Shown piece by piece: positions 22,930 to 31,826 of a stretch of DNA of 64,000 bases (the stretch's first letter is position 1; each line of letters begins with the position of its first letter). The notes under the pieces are model-generated. The model was not told the DNA's origin. It searched no databases and saw only the letters and a list, made by a program, of their open reading frames with translations. Made by a program: the position numbers and the translations under genes. The stretch comes from Micromonospora sp. RHAY321 (GTDB taxonomy: Bacteria > Actinomycetota > Actinomycetes > Mycobacteriales > Micromonosporaceae): the NCBI RefSeq assembly GCF_023896955.1, contig NZ_JAMHIW010000003.1, positions 558,001 to 622,000 of the forward strand, given 5' to 3'.

Positions 22930-23505
22930 TCAGCGCGTGGGCAGCCAGGTCGGGGGACGGCCGGTCTGGGCGAGGAGGTGGTCCAGGTCCGGCAGGTCGA
23001 CGGAGGAGGTCGGCACCGGGTCGGCGAAGACGCCCATCCTGCGGGCGGTCGGCGCCAACCCCTCGACCAGCCCGCGCAGCTCCGCCACCGCCTCCGGAGC
23101 CGGCTCGTACGGCTGGCCGGTCGCGACGGCGAGGTCCCAGCCGTGCACTGTCAGGTCCAGCAGCGCCATGCCGCCGATGACGGTCTGCGGCATGCCCATG
23201 CCCGGCGACACACCCTCCAGCGTGGACGGGTCCGACCAGGCGGCGACCAGGCGGCCGGTCTCCGCCTCGAACCGGTCCCGCCAGCCGTCGACCAGGTGGT
23301 CGGGCTTGTCGGCCCACTCCACCGACCGCTTCTCGGCCAGCGCCTGGAAGTTCACCACCACCTCGATCAGATGGTTGAGCAATTCCCGGACCGTGTAGTC
23401 GCGGCAGGGCGTGGGCAGGCCGAGCTGGTCGTCACCGATGCCACGCACCACGTCGACGGTTCGCGGCGCGGCAGCCGCGAGCAGATCGCTAGTCTGAGTT
23501 GCCAT
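22930..23505 (-). CDS. TIGR03086-like / DinB-superfamily metal-binding protein (191 aa)
   Basis: Four-helix-bundle protein of the mycothiol-dependent maleylpyruvate isomerase / DinB superfamily. The N-terminal helix TVDVVRGIGDDQLGLPTPCR and YTVRELLNHLIEVVVNFQAL give one metal-binding His (NHL); the second is in LLDLTVHGWDLAVATGQP (VHGWD). Actinobacterial members use mycothiol or are uncharacterised thiol transferases; no substrate can be assigned. Divergent from the AraC-type regulator 31 bases away. Confidence 0.85.
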   Translation of the reverse strand: MATQTSDLLAAAAPRTVDVVRGIGDDQLGLPTPCRDYTVRELLNHLIEVVVNFQALAEKRSVEWADKPDHLVDGWRDRFEAETGRLVAAWSDPSTLEGVSPGMGMPQTVIGGMALLDLTVHGWDLAVATGQPYEPAPEAVAELRGLVEGLAPTARRMGVFADPVPTSSVDLPDLDHLLAQTGRPPTWLPTR

Positions 23506-23536
23506 AGGGCCAGCGTATGAGGGTGGTCTTGAAAAA

Positions 23537-24334
23537 ATGCGACAGCAACCGCGTGGCGACAGCCGGGGAATCCTCGACCCGGGCCGGTTGCTGCGCGAGG
23601 TCCGCTTCCGCCGGCACCTGCCCGCCGAGTGGCTGCGACCGTGGGTCGAGCACTACTGGTTGATCGACTGGGCGTTGAGCGCGCCGTTCGAGCAGCGCGT
23701 CGTGCCGCACCCGGCGGTGAACGTGGTGTTCCGCCGCGACGGCGACGGGCCGGAGGCCGGCGAGGTGGCCGGAGTGGGCCGGGACCTCTTCCGGATCACG
23801 CTGGCCGGCACCGGCCGGGTCTGCGGAGTCCAGTTCCGCCCCGGCGGCTTCCACCCGTTCTGGCGACGACCGGTCGCCGAGCTGACCGGCCGCCTGCTGC
23901 CGTTGCCCACCGGGCGGCTGACACCGCCCGACGCCGAGATGTGCACGGGCACCGACCATGAACGCCGTCGCGCGCTGGACGCCCTGCTCACCGCCTGGGC
24001 ACCCGACGCCGACCCGGCGGTCGAGGAGGCCGTCGCGCTGGCCGAGGCCATCCGGACGGACCGGACGGTGCTGCGGGTCGACGACTTCGCCGCGCGCCAC
24101 CACATCCCGGTCCGCCGGTTGCAACGGCTCTTCACCGAGTACGTGGGGGTCGGGCCGAAGTGGGTGATCCGCCGCTACCGGCTCCAGGAGGCCGTCGAAC
24201 AGGCCGCCGGCGGGCCGCTGAACTGGGCGGGCCTCGCCGCCGACCTCGGTTACAGCGACCAGGCCCACCTGGTCCGCGACTTCACCGCCGTCGCCGGCGT
24301 GTCGCCCGCCGCGTACGCCCGATCGGTCCACTGA
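23537..24334 (+). CDS. AraC-family transcriptional regulator (265 aa)
   Basis: C-terminal AraC-type double helix-turn-helix (about residues 165-262): LRVDDFAARHHIPVRRLQRLF for the first and WAGLAADLGYSDQAHLVRDF for the second, with GVSPAAYARS at the end. The N-terminal 150 residues are a DUF6597-like sensor domain (HYWLIDWALSAPFEQRVVPH, GVQFRPGGFHPFW). It probably controls the divergent DinB-like gene, but no operator is evident in the 31-base gap. Confidence 0.9.
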   Translation: MRQQPRGDSRGILDPGRLLREVRFRRHLPAEWLRPWVEHYWLIDWALSAPFEQRVVPHPAVNVVFRRDGDGPEAGEVAGVGRDLFRITLAGTGRVCGVQFRPGGFHPFWRRPVAELTGRLLPLPTGRLTPPDAEMCTGTDHERRRALDALLTAWAPDADPAVEEAVALAEAIRTDRTVLRVDDFAARHHIPVRRLQRLFTEYVGVGPKWVIRRYRLQEAVEQAAGGPLNWAGLAADLGYSDQAHLVRDFTAVAGVSPAAYARSVH

Positions 24335-24367
24335 CGCGGGGCGGCCAGCCCAGCTTCGGGTGCCGGC

Positions 24368-25906
24368 TCAACGGCGACGCAGCACGACCACCGCGACGTC
24401 GTCCTGAATCTCCGGTGGGGCCAGCTCCACCAGCAGCCGGGCGCAGAAGTCGTCCAGGTTCTCGTCCACCGTGCCGGACACCGCGGCGAGCGCGGCCAAC
24501 CCCTCGTCGATCGTGGCGTCCCGACGCTCGATCAGCCCGTCGGTGTACAACACCAGCGTGGCCCCGGCCGGAAGCACGAACTCCAGGTCGGCGGGGCGGG
24601 GCGCGCGGACGCCGAGCAGCGGCGCCGAGTGCTGCACGAACTCCACCTTGCCGTCCAGGCTGAGCACCGGCGGCAGGTGACCGGCGCTGGCCAGCCGGAC
24701 CCGCCCGGTCGGCGGATGCAGCAGCAGCACGCAGAGCGTGGCCAGCTCGTTCGGCAGCAGGGTCCGCATCAGCTCGTTGACCCGGTGCAGGATCTCGCCG
24801 GGCTGGTGCCCCTCGACCGCGTACGCCCGCACCGCGTGCCGTAGCTCGGCCATCACCGTCGCCGCGTGCAGCGAGTGGCCGGCGACGTCGCCGATCGCCA
24901 TCAGCAGGTGCCCGTCGAGCATGACCAGCTCGTAGAAGTCGCCGCCCACCTCGGTCTGGGCGCTGGCCGGCTCGTAGCGCACCGCGAAGTCCAGCCCGGC
25001 CACCGTGGGCAGCCCGCGCGGGAGCAGGCTGCGCTGGAGGGTGACCGCGATCCGGTGCTCCTCGTCGAACGAGCGCTGCCCCTCCACCGCCGCCGCCACC
25101 GCCTGGGCGAGCTGCACCAGCACCGGTGTCCGGGCGGTCTGGGTGGCGGTCGGGACCACCACGTACAGCGGGGCTCGGTCCTCCCGCAGCCGGGCGGCGG
25201 CCACCGTCACCGAGTCGCCCGCCGGCCACTCGATCAGCCCCCAGTCCGCCGGGTCCTCCACGCGCACGGTCGCGCCGGTCGGCACGCCGGTGTCGTCGAC
25301 GACCCACGGCACCAGGGTCGCCTCGGCGCCCGGACCGGCGCAGATCCCGGCCAGGCAGTCGCCGTCGAACGTCTCGGCGACCACCGCCGCCGGGCTCTTG
25401 AAGATCTGTGCGGCACCCTCGGCGGCGGCCTCCAGCAGCCGGGCGAAGGTCGGCGCGGCGTGCACCGCCACTGTCGTGTCGGCCAGCACGAGCAGCCGCT
25501 CGGCGAGCAGCTCGGCGCGCTGCCGGGCCTGGTAGTAGCGCAGCACCGCCCGGGTGGTGGCGATCAGCTCTTCCGGCTCGATCGGCTCGGTCAGGTAGGC
25601 GTCCGCACCCCGGGTCAGCCCCTGGGCGCGGTCGGCCACGTCCACGGCGTGCGCCGAAACGTGGATCACCGGCATCGCCGGATGCGCCTCCTTGATCCGT
25701 TCGCAGACCTCGTAGCCGCTCAGGTCGGGCAGCCGGACGTCGAGCACCACCAGGTCGACGCGGTCCACCTCGACCCGGGCCAGGGCCTCGGCGCCGTTCT
25801 CGGCCTCCAGGACGGTGAACCCGGCCCGGGTCAGCCAGCTGACCAGCAGGTAGCGCTTGGTACGACTGTCATCGACCACCAGGACGGTCGCCGGCCCGCC
25901 GTCCAC
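24368..25906 (-). CDS. RsbU-like: receiver plus GAF plus SpoIIE phosphatase (512 aa)
   Basis: Last gene of the stressosome operon. A receiver domain (residues 5-125) has phospho-Asp in LVVLDVRLPDLSGYEV and Lys replaced by Glu in YLTEPIEPEEL. A GAF-like region (about 150-280) follows, then SpoIIE/PP2C (about 290-510) with EVGGDFYELV, MAIGDVAGHS, VLYTDGLIERR and DDVAVVVLRR. It most likely dephosphorylates a STAS antagonist to release a sigma factor. Start GTG 25906 lies one base after the kinase stop. Loss of the canonical receiver Lys suggests altered phosphorylation kinetics. Confidence 0.9.
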   Translation of the reverse strand: MDGGPATVLVVDDSRTKRYLLVSWLTRAGFTVLEAENGAEALARVEVDRVDLVVLDVRLPDLSGYEVCERIKEAHPAMPVIHVSAHAVDVADRAQGLTRGADAYLTEPIEPEELIATTRAVLRYYQARQRAELLAERLLVLADTTVAVHAAPTFARLLEAAAEGAAQIFKSPAAVVAETFDGDCLAGICAGPGAEATLVPWVVDDTGVPTGATVRVEDPADWGLIEWPAGDSVTVAAARLREDRAPLYVVVPTATQTARTPVLVQLAQAVAAAVEGQRSFDEEHRIAVTLQRSLLPRGLPTVAGLDFAVRYEPASAQTEVGGDFYELVMLDGHLLMAIGDVAGHSLHAATVMAELRHAVRAYAVEGHQPGEILHRVNELMRTLLPNELATLCVLLLHPPTGRVRLASAGHLPPVLSLDGKVEFVQHSAPLLGVRAPRPADLEFVLPAGATLVLYTDGLIERRDATIDEGLAALAAVSGTVDENLDDFCARLLVELAPPEIQDDVAVVVLRRR

Positions 25907-25907
25907 G

Positions 25908-27269
25908 TCACGCTCCGCCCACGGGCAGGGAAACGGTGAAGGTGCTGCCCCGGCCGGGCTCGCTGGTCAGCTCCAGTGTCCCGCCGAGCAGCATCACCAG
26001 ACGTCGGGCGTACGGCAGGCCGAGCCCCGTGCCACCGACCCGGGTCGCCCCCGGCACCTGGTAGAACTCCTCGAAGATCCGGTCGTGCAGCTCCGGGGCG
26101 ATGCCGGGGCCGGTGTCGATGACCGAGAAGTTCCACCGGTCGTCGCTCTGCCGGGCCCGCAGCCGCACCTCGCCGCGCTCGGTGAACTTCAGCCCGTTGT
26201 GCAGCAGGTTGCGCAGCACCTGGCCGAGCAGCACCTCGTCGGTACGCAGCACGGCCGGCGCGGGCGGCTCCTCCACCACCAGCTCCACCCCGGGCCGGGT
26301 GGCCAGCGCGCGCAGCGTGCCACGCAGTTGACCGAAGAGCGGGCGCAGGTCCACCTCCGCCCAGTCCGGCTCGATCCGGCCGGACTCCGCCTTGGCGAGG
26401 TCCAGCAGCTCGTTGACCAGCCCGAGCAGGTCCGCCGCCGAGGACCGGATCAGATCGACCTGGCGGGCCTGCTCGGTGGTGAGCGGGTCGGAGGCGGAGT
26501 CGGCGAGCAGACGCCCCAACCCGATGATCGCGGTCACCGGGGCGCGCAGCTCGTGGCTCACGTTGGCCAGGAACCGACTCTTGGACTCGCTCGCCGCGCG
26601 CAGCTGGGCCGACTTCTCGTCCAGCTCGGCGTAGAGGGCGACCACACCCCGGTTGGTCTCCTCCAGCTCCTCGGTGAGCTGGTTGTAGAGCGCCAGCACG
26701 CCCCGGTTGGTCTCGGCGAGCTCCTCGTTCAGCACGGCCAGCTCGTCGCGCTGGCTGCGCACCTCGTCGAGCGCCGCGATGAGCTGCCCGTTCTGGACGG
26801 TCAGCTCATCAAGGGCGCTGGACGGCGCGGTACGGCCGAGTTCGGCACGGAACTCGGCGAGCCGCTCCGGGGTCGGCGTCGGCGCGTTGGCCGGAACTCG
26901 TCGGGACATCCTCACGACCGTAACCCCCTGGACGGTCGACACGCTCAAGGTGTCGACCAGTCGGGACACGGCGCCGGACTGCGGCTCGAACCGGCCGTCG
27001 GGCAGCGGGGCCACCGGGGCCAGGTCGGCGCGGAGGTGGAAGCGGCCGTCGACGCCCGCGTCGATGTGGAAGGAGACGTCCGCGCCTCCGACCATCCGCA
27101 GCAGGTCCCGGGCCACCTCGCTGAGAGCGGTGGCGATCCGGACCTGGTCCTGGTGTTCCAGGCCGACCACGGCGGCCACCTCGCGGCCGCGCTGGCGGAT
27201 CACGAAGATGTCCTGCTCGACCCGCAGCGCCATCTGCAGCAGCGGCAGCCCGGCCGGCTCCTCGGTCAT
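25908..27269 (-). CDS. Sensor histidine kinase of the stressosome operon (453 aa)
   Basis: Cytosolic histidine kinase. The N-terminal 150 residues contain a redox- or ligand-type sensory region of no clear family (possibly an ATP-binding remnant). A leucine-rich coiled coil with repeated ELAETNRGVLALYNQL units leads to HisKA, phospho-His in LANVSHELRAPVTAIIGL (about residue 250), and HATPase (NLLHNGLKFTERGEV, DTGPGIAPEL, GGTGLGLPYARRL). ATGA overlaps the upstream gene. It probably phosphorylates the receiver of the next gene product. Confidence 0.9.
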   Translation of the reverse strand: MTEEPAGLPLLQMALRVEQDIFVIRQRGREVAAVVGLEHQDQVRIATALSEVARDLLRMVGGADVSFHIDAGVDGRFHLRADLAPVAPLPDGRFEPQSGAVSRLVDTLSVSTVQGVTVVRMSRRVPANAPTPTPERLAEFRAELGRTAPSSALDELTVQNGQLIAALDEVRSQRDELAVLNEELAETNRGVLALYNQLTEELEETNRGVVALYAELDEKSAQLRAASESKSRFLANVSHELRAPVTAIIGLGRLLADSASDPLTTEQARQVDLIRSSAADLLGLVNELLDLAKAESGRIEPDWAEVDLRPLFGQLRGTLRALATRPGVELVVEEPPAPAVLRTDEVLLGQVLRNLLHNGLKFTERGEVRLRARQSDDRWNFSVIDTGPGIAPELHDRIFEEFYQVPGATRVGGTGLGLPYARRLVMLLGGTLELTSEPGRGSTFTVSLPVGGA

Positions 27270-28279
27270 GCCCAGGACCTCGCGACCAGCACGCAGGCGT
27301 CGTCGCGCCGGACCCCGGCGTCGCGCAGCAGGGTCGCGGCCATCACCAGCGGGGATCGCTCCGCCAGGCCCGGGTAGTCGGTCAACCGCCAGCGGTCGAC
27401 CACTCCGTCGCTGTGCATCACGAGCCGGGCGCCCGGAGCGAAGGGATAGTCGTACTCCCGGACCGCCGGCCGCTGGTGCCCCGCGATGCCGGGCAGCGAC
27501 ACCAGCCCTCGGCGCTGACCGTCACCCTCGACGATCACGCCGGCGATGTTGCCCAGCCCGGCGTAGCGCAGCATGCCGTCGGCGGGCGCCAGCTCGGCCA
27601 CCGCCAGGGCCGCCCCGCGGGTGTACGACATGGCCCGGTGCAGGTGGCTCACCACCGCTGCGGGCGGGGTGGCCGGGGCGTCGCGGAACGCGGCGAGCGC
27701 CGCCTCGGTGGCGGCTGCGGCCAGCGGGCCGTGCCCCAGGCCGTCGCTGACCAGCACCTGGTGCCGCCCGTCGGCGACCCGGACGGCGTACCCGTCACCG
27801 CTGACCGTCTCGCCGGCCAGCGGCCGGGTCAGGGCGCCGGCCCAGGACGGCCGGGCGGGCTCGGCCGGCCAGACCTGCACGGCGAGGACGCTGCCCCGAC
27901 CGGGCAGCGAGTACGCGTCGAACCAGCTGGCCTGTCGGACGATGGCACCCAGGCCGATCCCGAGCGTGCCCGTGGTGGAGTGCCCGTCCTGCGACGAGAC
28001 GGTCAGGTCGGCCATGCCGGGCCCGGAGTCGATCGCCACCAGCTCCACGCCCGCCTCACCGGCCCGGCGTACCGGCCGGAGCAGCAGGACGCCCTCGTCG
28101 GCGTGCTTGACCAGGTTGCTGGTCAGCTCGGCGGCGACGATCGCCAGGTCGGCGATGCGCGACTGGCCCAGCTGAATCTGCTCGCCGAGTCGCTCGGCGG
28201 CACGCCGGACGGCGCTGGCCGCGCTGCCGGCCTCCACCCGGAACCAGATGCCACTGTCGGTGACCGCGTCGCCGTTCAC
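27266..28279 (-). CDS. RsbX-like: anti-sigma ATPase domain fused to PP2C (337 aa)
   Basis: N-terminal RsbT/RsbW-like HATPase (about residues 10-135: IVAAELTSNLVKHADEG, AIDSGPGMADL, TGTLGIGLGAIVRQASWFD) and C-terminal PP2C of the RsbX class (about 165-335: YAVRVADGRHQVLVSDGLGHG, VMHSDGVVDRW, DDACVLVAR). RsbX resets the stressosome by dephosphorylating RsbR and RsbS. Start GTG 28279 overlaps the rsbT stop (GTGA); GTG 28288 is an alternative. The fusion of both domains is common in actinobacteria but differs from Bacillus RsbX. Confidence 0.87.
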   Translation of the reverse strand: MNGDAVTDSGIWFRVEAGSAASAVRRAAERLGEQIQLGQSRIADLAIVAAELTSNLVKHADEGVLLLRPVRRAGEAGVELVAIDSGPGMADLTVSSQDGHSTTGTLGIGLGAIVRQASWFDAYSLPGRGSVLAVQVWPAEPARPSWAGALTRPLAGETVSGDGYAVRVADGRHQVLVSDGLGHGPLAAAATEAALAAFRDAPATPPAAVVSHLHRAMSYTRGAALAVAELAPADGMLRYAGLGNIAGVIVEGDGQRRGLVSLPGIAGHQRPAVREYDYPFAPGARLVMHSDGVVDRWRLTDYPGLAERSPLVMAATLLRDAGVRRDDACVLVARSWA

Positions 28280-28692
28280 CGGGACCACTTGGTGACCGTG
28301 ATACGCGTGCCGGTCTCCGCCGACGTCTCGATCTCGAATTCGTCGACCAGTCGCCGGGCCCCGCTGAGCCCGAGGCCCATCCCGCTGCCGGTGGTGTAGC
28401 CGTCGGTGAAGGCCAGGTCGAGGTCGGGGATGCCGGGCCCGGAGTCGGCGAAGACGATGCGCACGCCCCGGCGCCGCCCGTTGTCCACGGTCGTCACCTC
28501 CACCGAGCCGCCGCCGCCGTACACGAGGGTGTTGCGGGCCAGCTCGCTCGCCGCGGTGACCACCTTGGTCTGGTCGACCAGGGAGAGCTTGACGGCCACC
28601 GCCACGCCACGAACCAACTGGCGGACGCGCACCACGTCCTCGTCACTCCGGATCGCCTGCGCCTGCGGGCCCAGGTCGACGCCCGCGGTCAC
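28276..28692 (-). CDS. rsbT: Stressosome serine kinase RsbT-like (138 aa)
   Basis: Small HATPase_c kinase: VTAASELARNTLVYGGGG (N-box), IVFADSGPGIPDLDLA (G1) and TGSGMGLGLSGARRLVDEF (G2). RsbT phosphorylates RsbR and RsbS on activation, then leaves to stimulate the RsbU phosphatase. It lies between rsbS and the rsbX-like gene with GTGA overlaps at both ends, exactly the stressosome gene order. Confidence 0.92.
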   Translation of the reverse strand: MTAGVDLGPQAQAIRSDEDVVRVRQLVRGVAVAVKLSLVDQTKVVTAASELARNTLVYGGGGSVEVTTVDNGRRRGVRIVFADSGPGIPDLDLAFTDGYTTGSGMGLGLSGARRLVDEFEIETSAETGTRITVTKWSR

Positions 28693-29099
28693 GGCGTGGC
28701 CGTCTCGGCGTCCGGATCATCGTCGAGCTGGTACTCGAGCTCGTCGGCGCGGGCCGCCGCGATCAGTTCCATGCCGCGCTCGACGTTCAGGGCGGTACGG
28801 ATTCCGTTCAGCGACAGCCCCAGTTCGACCAGGGTGATGGCGACGGCGGGGCGCATCCCGACCACCACCGTCTCGGCGTCGAGCACCTTGGAGATCGACG
28901 CGATGGTGGAGAGCATCCGCCCGACGAAGGAGTCGACGATGTCCAGCGCGGTGATGTCGATGATGACGCCGTGGCAGCCGGTGACGACGATCCGCTCGGC
29001 GAGGTCCTCCTGGAGCGCGACGGCGGTCTGGTCGGACATGTCGAGCTGGATGGAGACGAGCAGGATGTCACCGATCTTGAGGATCGGAACCCGTTCCAT
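28689..29099 (-). CDS. rsbS: Stressosome scaffold RsbS-like STAS protein (136 aa)
   Basis: Single STAS domain: VPILKIGDILLVSIQLDMSD at the N-terminus and phospho-Ser in VIIDITALDIVDSFVGRML (about residue 59), followed by VVVGMRPAVAITLVELG. The site and its spacing match RsbS rather than RsbV. A 20-residue acidic tail (DELEYQLDDDPDAETA) extends it. Start ATG 29099 overlaps the rsbR stop. Confidence 0.92.
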   Translation of the reverse strand: MERVPILKIGDILLVSIQLDMSDQTAVALQEDLAERIVVTGCHGVIIDITALDIVDSFVGRMLSTIASISKVLDAETVVVGMRPAVAITLVELGLSLNGIRTALNVERGMELIAAARADELEYQLDDDPDAETATP

Positions 29100-29959
29100 C
29101 AGGCGTCCCGGCGTGGCTGTCGACGGGTGCTCTCCACGCCGGTCAGCCGCAGCACGTGGCGCAGCGCGTCGGCGAGGCTCGCCTTGGTGGCGATGTCACC
29201 GAACTCGATGCCGAGCGCGACGATGGTCTGCGCGATCTGCGGGCGGATGCCGGAGATGATGCAGTCGGCACCCATCAGCCGGGCGGCCACCACGGTCTTC
29301 AGGATGTGCTGGGCGACCTGGGTGTCCACCGCCGGTACGCCGGTGATGTCGATGATCGCGTACGGGGAGCTGGTGTCGACCAGGGTCTGCAGCAGCCGCT
29401 CCATCACGACCTGGGCCCGGGCCGAGTCCAGGGTGCCGACCAGCGGGACGGCGACCACGCCCTCCCAGAGCTTGACCACCGGCGTGGAGAGTTCGAGCAG
29501 CTGCTCGGCCTGGTCGGCGATCAGGCTCTCCCGGGTGCGGACGAAGCTCTCGAAGGTGAACAGACCCATCTCGTCGACCAGCCCGGAGAACGCGACGTAG
29601 TCGCGCAGGGCGTTGTCGCCGCCGGCCTCCTGCACCAGCTCGACCAGCACGTCCTTCAGCGCGAAGATGCTGATCGCGGTCTCGGTGGCGGAGAAGCCCT
29701 GCCGGGCCCGGCCACGGGACAGCTCGGACAGCGTGGCGCGCAGCTCGGCGGCGGTGTCGGCGGACAGGTCGATGGCGCCCTGCTGGCCGGTGTCGACGAT
29801 GGCCTGGTGCAGGTCCTGGACCTGCCGGCGCAGCTCCGCCTGACTCAGTCGGCCGCGCAACGAACCGGCGACGGTTTCCGTCCATCGGTGCGTGACCCGC
29901 TCGGCCTGCCCGCTCAGCAGCGCGGCGAGTCGACCGCTTTCCTCGGCGCTCAACGCCAT
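29099..29959 (-). CDS. rsbR: Stressosome sensor RsbR-like protein (286 aa)
   Basis: Sensor subunit of the stressosome. Residues 1-160 form an all-helical RsbRD-type N-domain rather than a globin; a linker helix (ESLIADQAEQLLELSTPVVK) leads to a C-terminal STAS (about 165-275) with the phospho-acceptor Thr in IDITGVPAVDTQVAQHIL. First gene of the six-gene operon. ATG 29959 has GAGGGGG upstream; the longer frame has none. The signal sensed is unknown. Confidence 0.92.
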   Translation of the reverse strand: MALSAEESGRLAALLSGQAERVTHRWTETVAGSLRGRLSQAELRRQVQDLHQAIVDTGQQGAIDLSADTAAELRATLSELSRGRARQGFSATETAISIFALKDVLVELVQEAGGDNALRDYVAFSGLVDEMGLFTFESFVRTRESLIADQAEQLLELSTPVVKLWEGVVAVPLVGTLDSARAQVVMERLLQTLVDTSSPYAIIDITGVPAVDTQVAQHILKTVVAARLMGADCIISGIRPQIAQTIVALGIEFGDIATKASLADALRHVLRLTGVESTRRQPRRDA

Positions 29960-30125
29960 TGCGAAAACCCCCTCGACCTGGAACGGGGCGGACTCTATCA
30001 CCGGGGGCTGATCAACTACTTGCCCCGTAGCAACGGAATGATGATGACCACCGGATCCCGGCTCCCGTTCTGCGTTCGACCCCGTTCGTGGGATACCGTT
30101 CCCCCGATAACAGGAGGTCTGGCGA

Positions 30126-30482
30126 ATGTCCTTGACGGTGCACACGGAACAGCGCGGCGACGTGGTCGTCGTGTCGGTCGCGGGCGAGCTGGACATGGCG
30201 ACCGCACCTCAGTTGCAGGACCAGATCACCGACCTGCTCGACAAGGGCCGTAACCGGCTGGTGTTCGACCTGGCGGATGTCTCGTTCTGCGACTCGACCG
30301 GCCTGTCGGTCTTCGTCCGCGCCAAGAACAGCTGCGACGAGGCCGGCGGCGTGGTGCGGCTGGCCGCCCCGCAGCGGGGGGTGCTGCGCATCCTCGAGGT
30401 GAGCGGCCTGGTCGAGGTGCTGCACACCTATCCGACGGTGGATCAGGCCGTCGCTGGCGAACCGTCGCCGGCCTCCTCCTGA
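30126..30482 (+). CDS. STAS-domain anti-sigma factor antagonist, RsbV-like (118 aa)
   Basis: STAS protein with RGDVVVVSVAGELDMATAPQ and phospho-Ser in VSFCDSTGLSVFVRAKN, the RsbV/SpoIIAA signature. A good ribosome-binding site (AGGAGG) lies about eight bases before ATG 30126. Divergent from the stressosome operon, so it is a likely substrate of its RsbU-like phosphatase, although the matching anti-sigma kinase and sigma factor are not in this window. Confidence 0.9.
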   Translation: MSLTVHTEQRGDVVVVSVAGELDMATAPQLQDQITDLLDKGRNRLVFDLADVSFCDSTGLSVFVRAKNSCDEAGGVVRLAAPQRGVLRILEVSGLVEVLHTYPTVDQAVAGEPSPASS

Positions 30483-30495
30483 CCGCTGTCGCTCG

Positions 30496-31776
30496 TCACT
30501 CGTCCTCGACGTAGCGGGGACGAGCGATCGCCATGCCCGCCGCCGCCTGCACGGCGAGCGCGACCAGCAGGAATCCGACCGGCGCGCTCCAGCCGCCGGT
30601 GACCTCGTAGAGGATGCCGACCATCAGCGGGCCGAGGGCGGCGATCACGTACCCGGTGCTCTGTGCGAACGCGGAGAGCGCGACGGTTCCCTCGGCGGTG
30701 CGGGCGCGCAGACCGATGGCGGTCAGGATCATCGGAAACGCGCCCTGGCCGATGGCCAGCAGGGTCACCCAGAGCAGCGCGGCGCCGTGTGGGGCGAGTG
30801 CCAGCCCCAGGTAGGCCAGCGTGGACGCGGCGGTCAGCCCGAGCACCAGGGGGCGCAGGGTGGCGAGCCGGCCGGCCAGGGTGGGCATCACCAGGGCGAT
30901 GGGCACGCCGAGCGCGGTCACTCCGGCGAGCAGCAGCCCGGCCGACTCCGGCTGGTAGCCGGCGTCGCGGAACAGTTGGGCCAGCCAGCCCATGATCGCG
31001 TAGCCGCTGAGCGACTGGGCGCCGAAGTAGATGGCCATGGCCCAGCCCAGTCGGGTCCGCGCCGGCCGGATCCGCGCCGGCGGGGAGACGGCCGCCGTCG
31101 GGGTTGCCCGCCGTGCGGCCGCCCGCGCCCGCAGCGCCAGCGGCACCCACGGGAGTACGGCCACCGCGGCCAGCCCGGCCCAGACGCCGAGCCCCGCCCG
31201 CCAGGACCCGAAGGCGTGCGCGATCGGCACCGCGGAGGCCGCGGCCACCGTCGTGCCGACGGTCAGAGCCATCGTGTACGCCCCGGTGACCAGGCCGGTG
31301 CGGTGCGGGAAGTGCTGCTTGACCAGCATCGGCAGCAGGATGTTCGCCACCGCGATGCCGGCCAGCGCCAGCGCACTGGTGATCATGAAGACCCAGGTCG
31401 AGTCGGTGGCGACCCGGAGCACCTGGCCGGTGGCGAGGGCGAGCATGGCGACCACCAGCACCCGGGCCGGCGCCACGCGGCGGACCAGCCACGGGGTGAG
31501 CGCGCCGAGGCCGGCGAACGCGATGGTCGGCAGGGTGGTGACCAGGCCGGCGGTGGTTCCGGAGAGACCCAGCCCGTCGCGGACCTCGTCGAGCAGTGCG
31601 CCGAGGCTGGTGACCGCGGCGCGCAGGTTGAGCGCGACCAGCAGCATCCCGACCAGCACGAGCGCTCCGCCGGTCGCCGGGTGCGTCCGTCGGCCCCCGC
31701 CGGGGTCGAGCGCCGGGCCGGGAGTGACGGCGACGGGGGCCGGGGGCGCCGGAGCGGCGGTCGGTGGCGGGGTCAT
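30496..31776 (-). CDS. MFS transporter, CynX/NimT-like (426 aa)
   Basis: Twelve-helix major facilitator with the CynX/NimT signature LNLRAAVTSLGALLDEV near residue 45. After a Pro/Ala-rich N-terminus, hydrophobic helices continue to the C-terminus, where LVALAVQAAAGMAIARPRY ends. Substrates in the family include cyanate and 2-nitroimidazole export; none can be assigned here. Start ATG 31776 lies in a palindrome (GGTCATGACC). The divergent GntR/FCD regulator 50 bases away probably controls it. Confidence 0.87.
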   Translation of the reverse strand: MTPPPTAAPAPPAPVAVTPGPALDPGGGRRTHPATGGALVLVGMLLVALNLRAAVTSLGALLDEVRDGLGLSGTTAGLVTTLPTIAFAGLGALTPWLVRRVAPARVLVVAMLALATGQVLRVATDSTWVFMITSALALAGIAVANILLPMLVKQHFPHRTGLVTGAYTMALTVGTTVAAASAVPIAHAFGSWRAGLGVWAGLAAVAVLPWVPLALRARAAARRATPTAAVSPPARIRPARTRLGWAMAIYFGAQSLSGYAIMGWLAQLFRDAGYQPESAGLLLAGVTALGVPIALVMPTLAGRLATLRPLVLGLTAASTLAYLGLALAPHGAALLWVTLLAIGQGAFPMILTAIGLRARTAEGTVALSAFAQSTGYVIAALGPLMVGILYEVTGGWSAPVGFLLVALAVQAAAGMAIARPRYVEDE

Positions 31777-31780
31777 GACC
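31771..31780. promoter_or_regulatory. 10-bp palindrome over the MFS start codon
   Basis: GGTCATGACC is a perfect palindrome containing the MFS ATG, in the 50-base gap facing the GntR/FCD gene. It resembles FCD-type operators (TGGTNNNACCA-like) but is short; possible operator only. Confidence 0.3.
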
Positions 31781-31826
31781 TCTAACCTACAATCATGGGA
31801 TGAATTTGGGACCGGTGATGTAACCA

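Noticed and set aside
30060..30100. Stress-sigma-like promoter (GTTC...GGGATA) before the STAS gene
   Set aside because: The spacing between possible -35 and -10 parts is 10, 17 or 19 bases; none is convincing.
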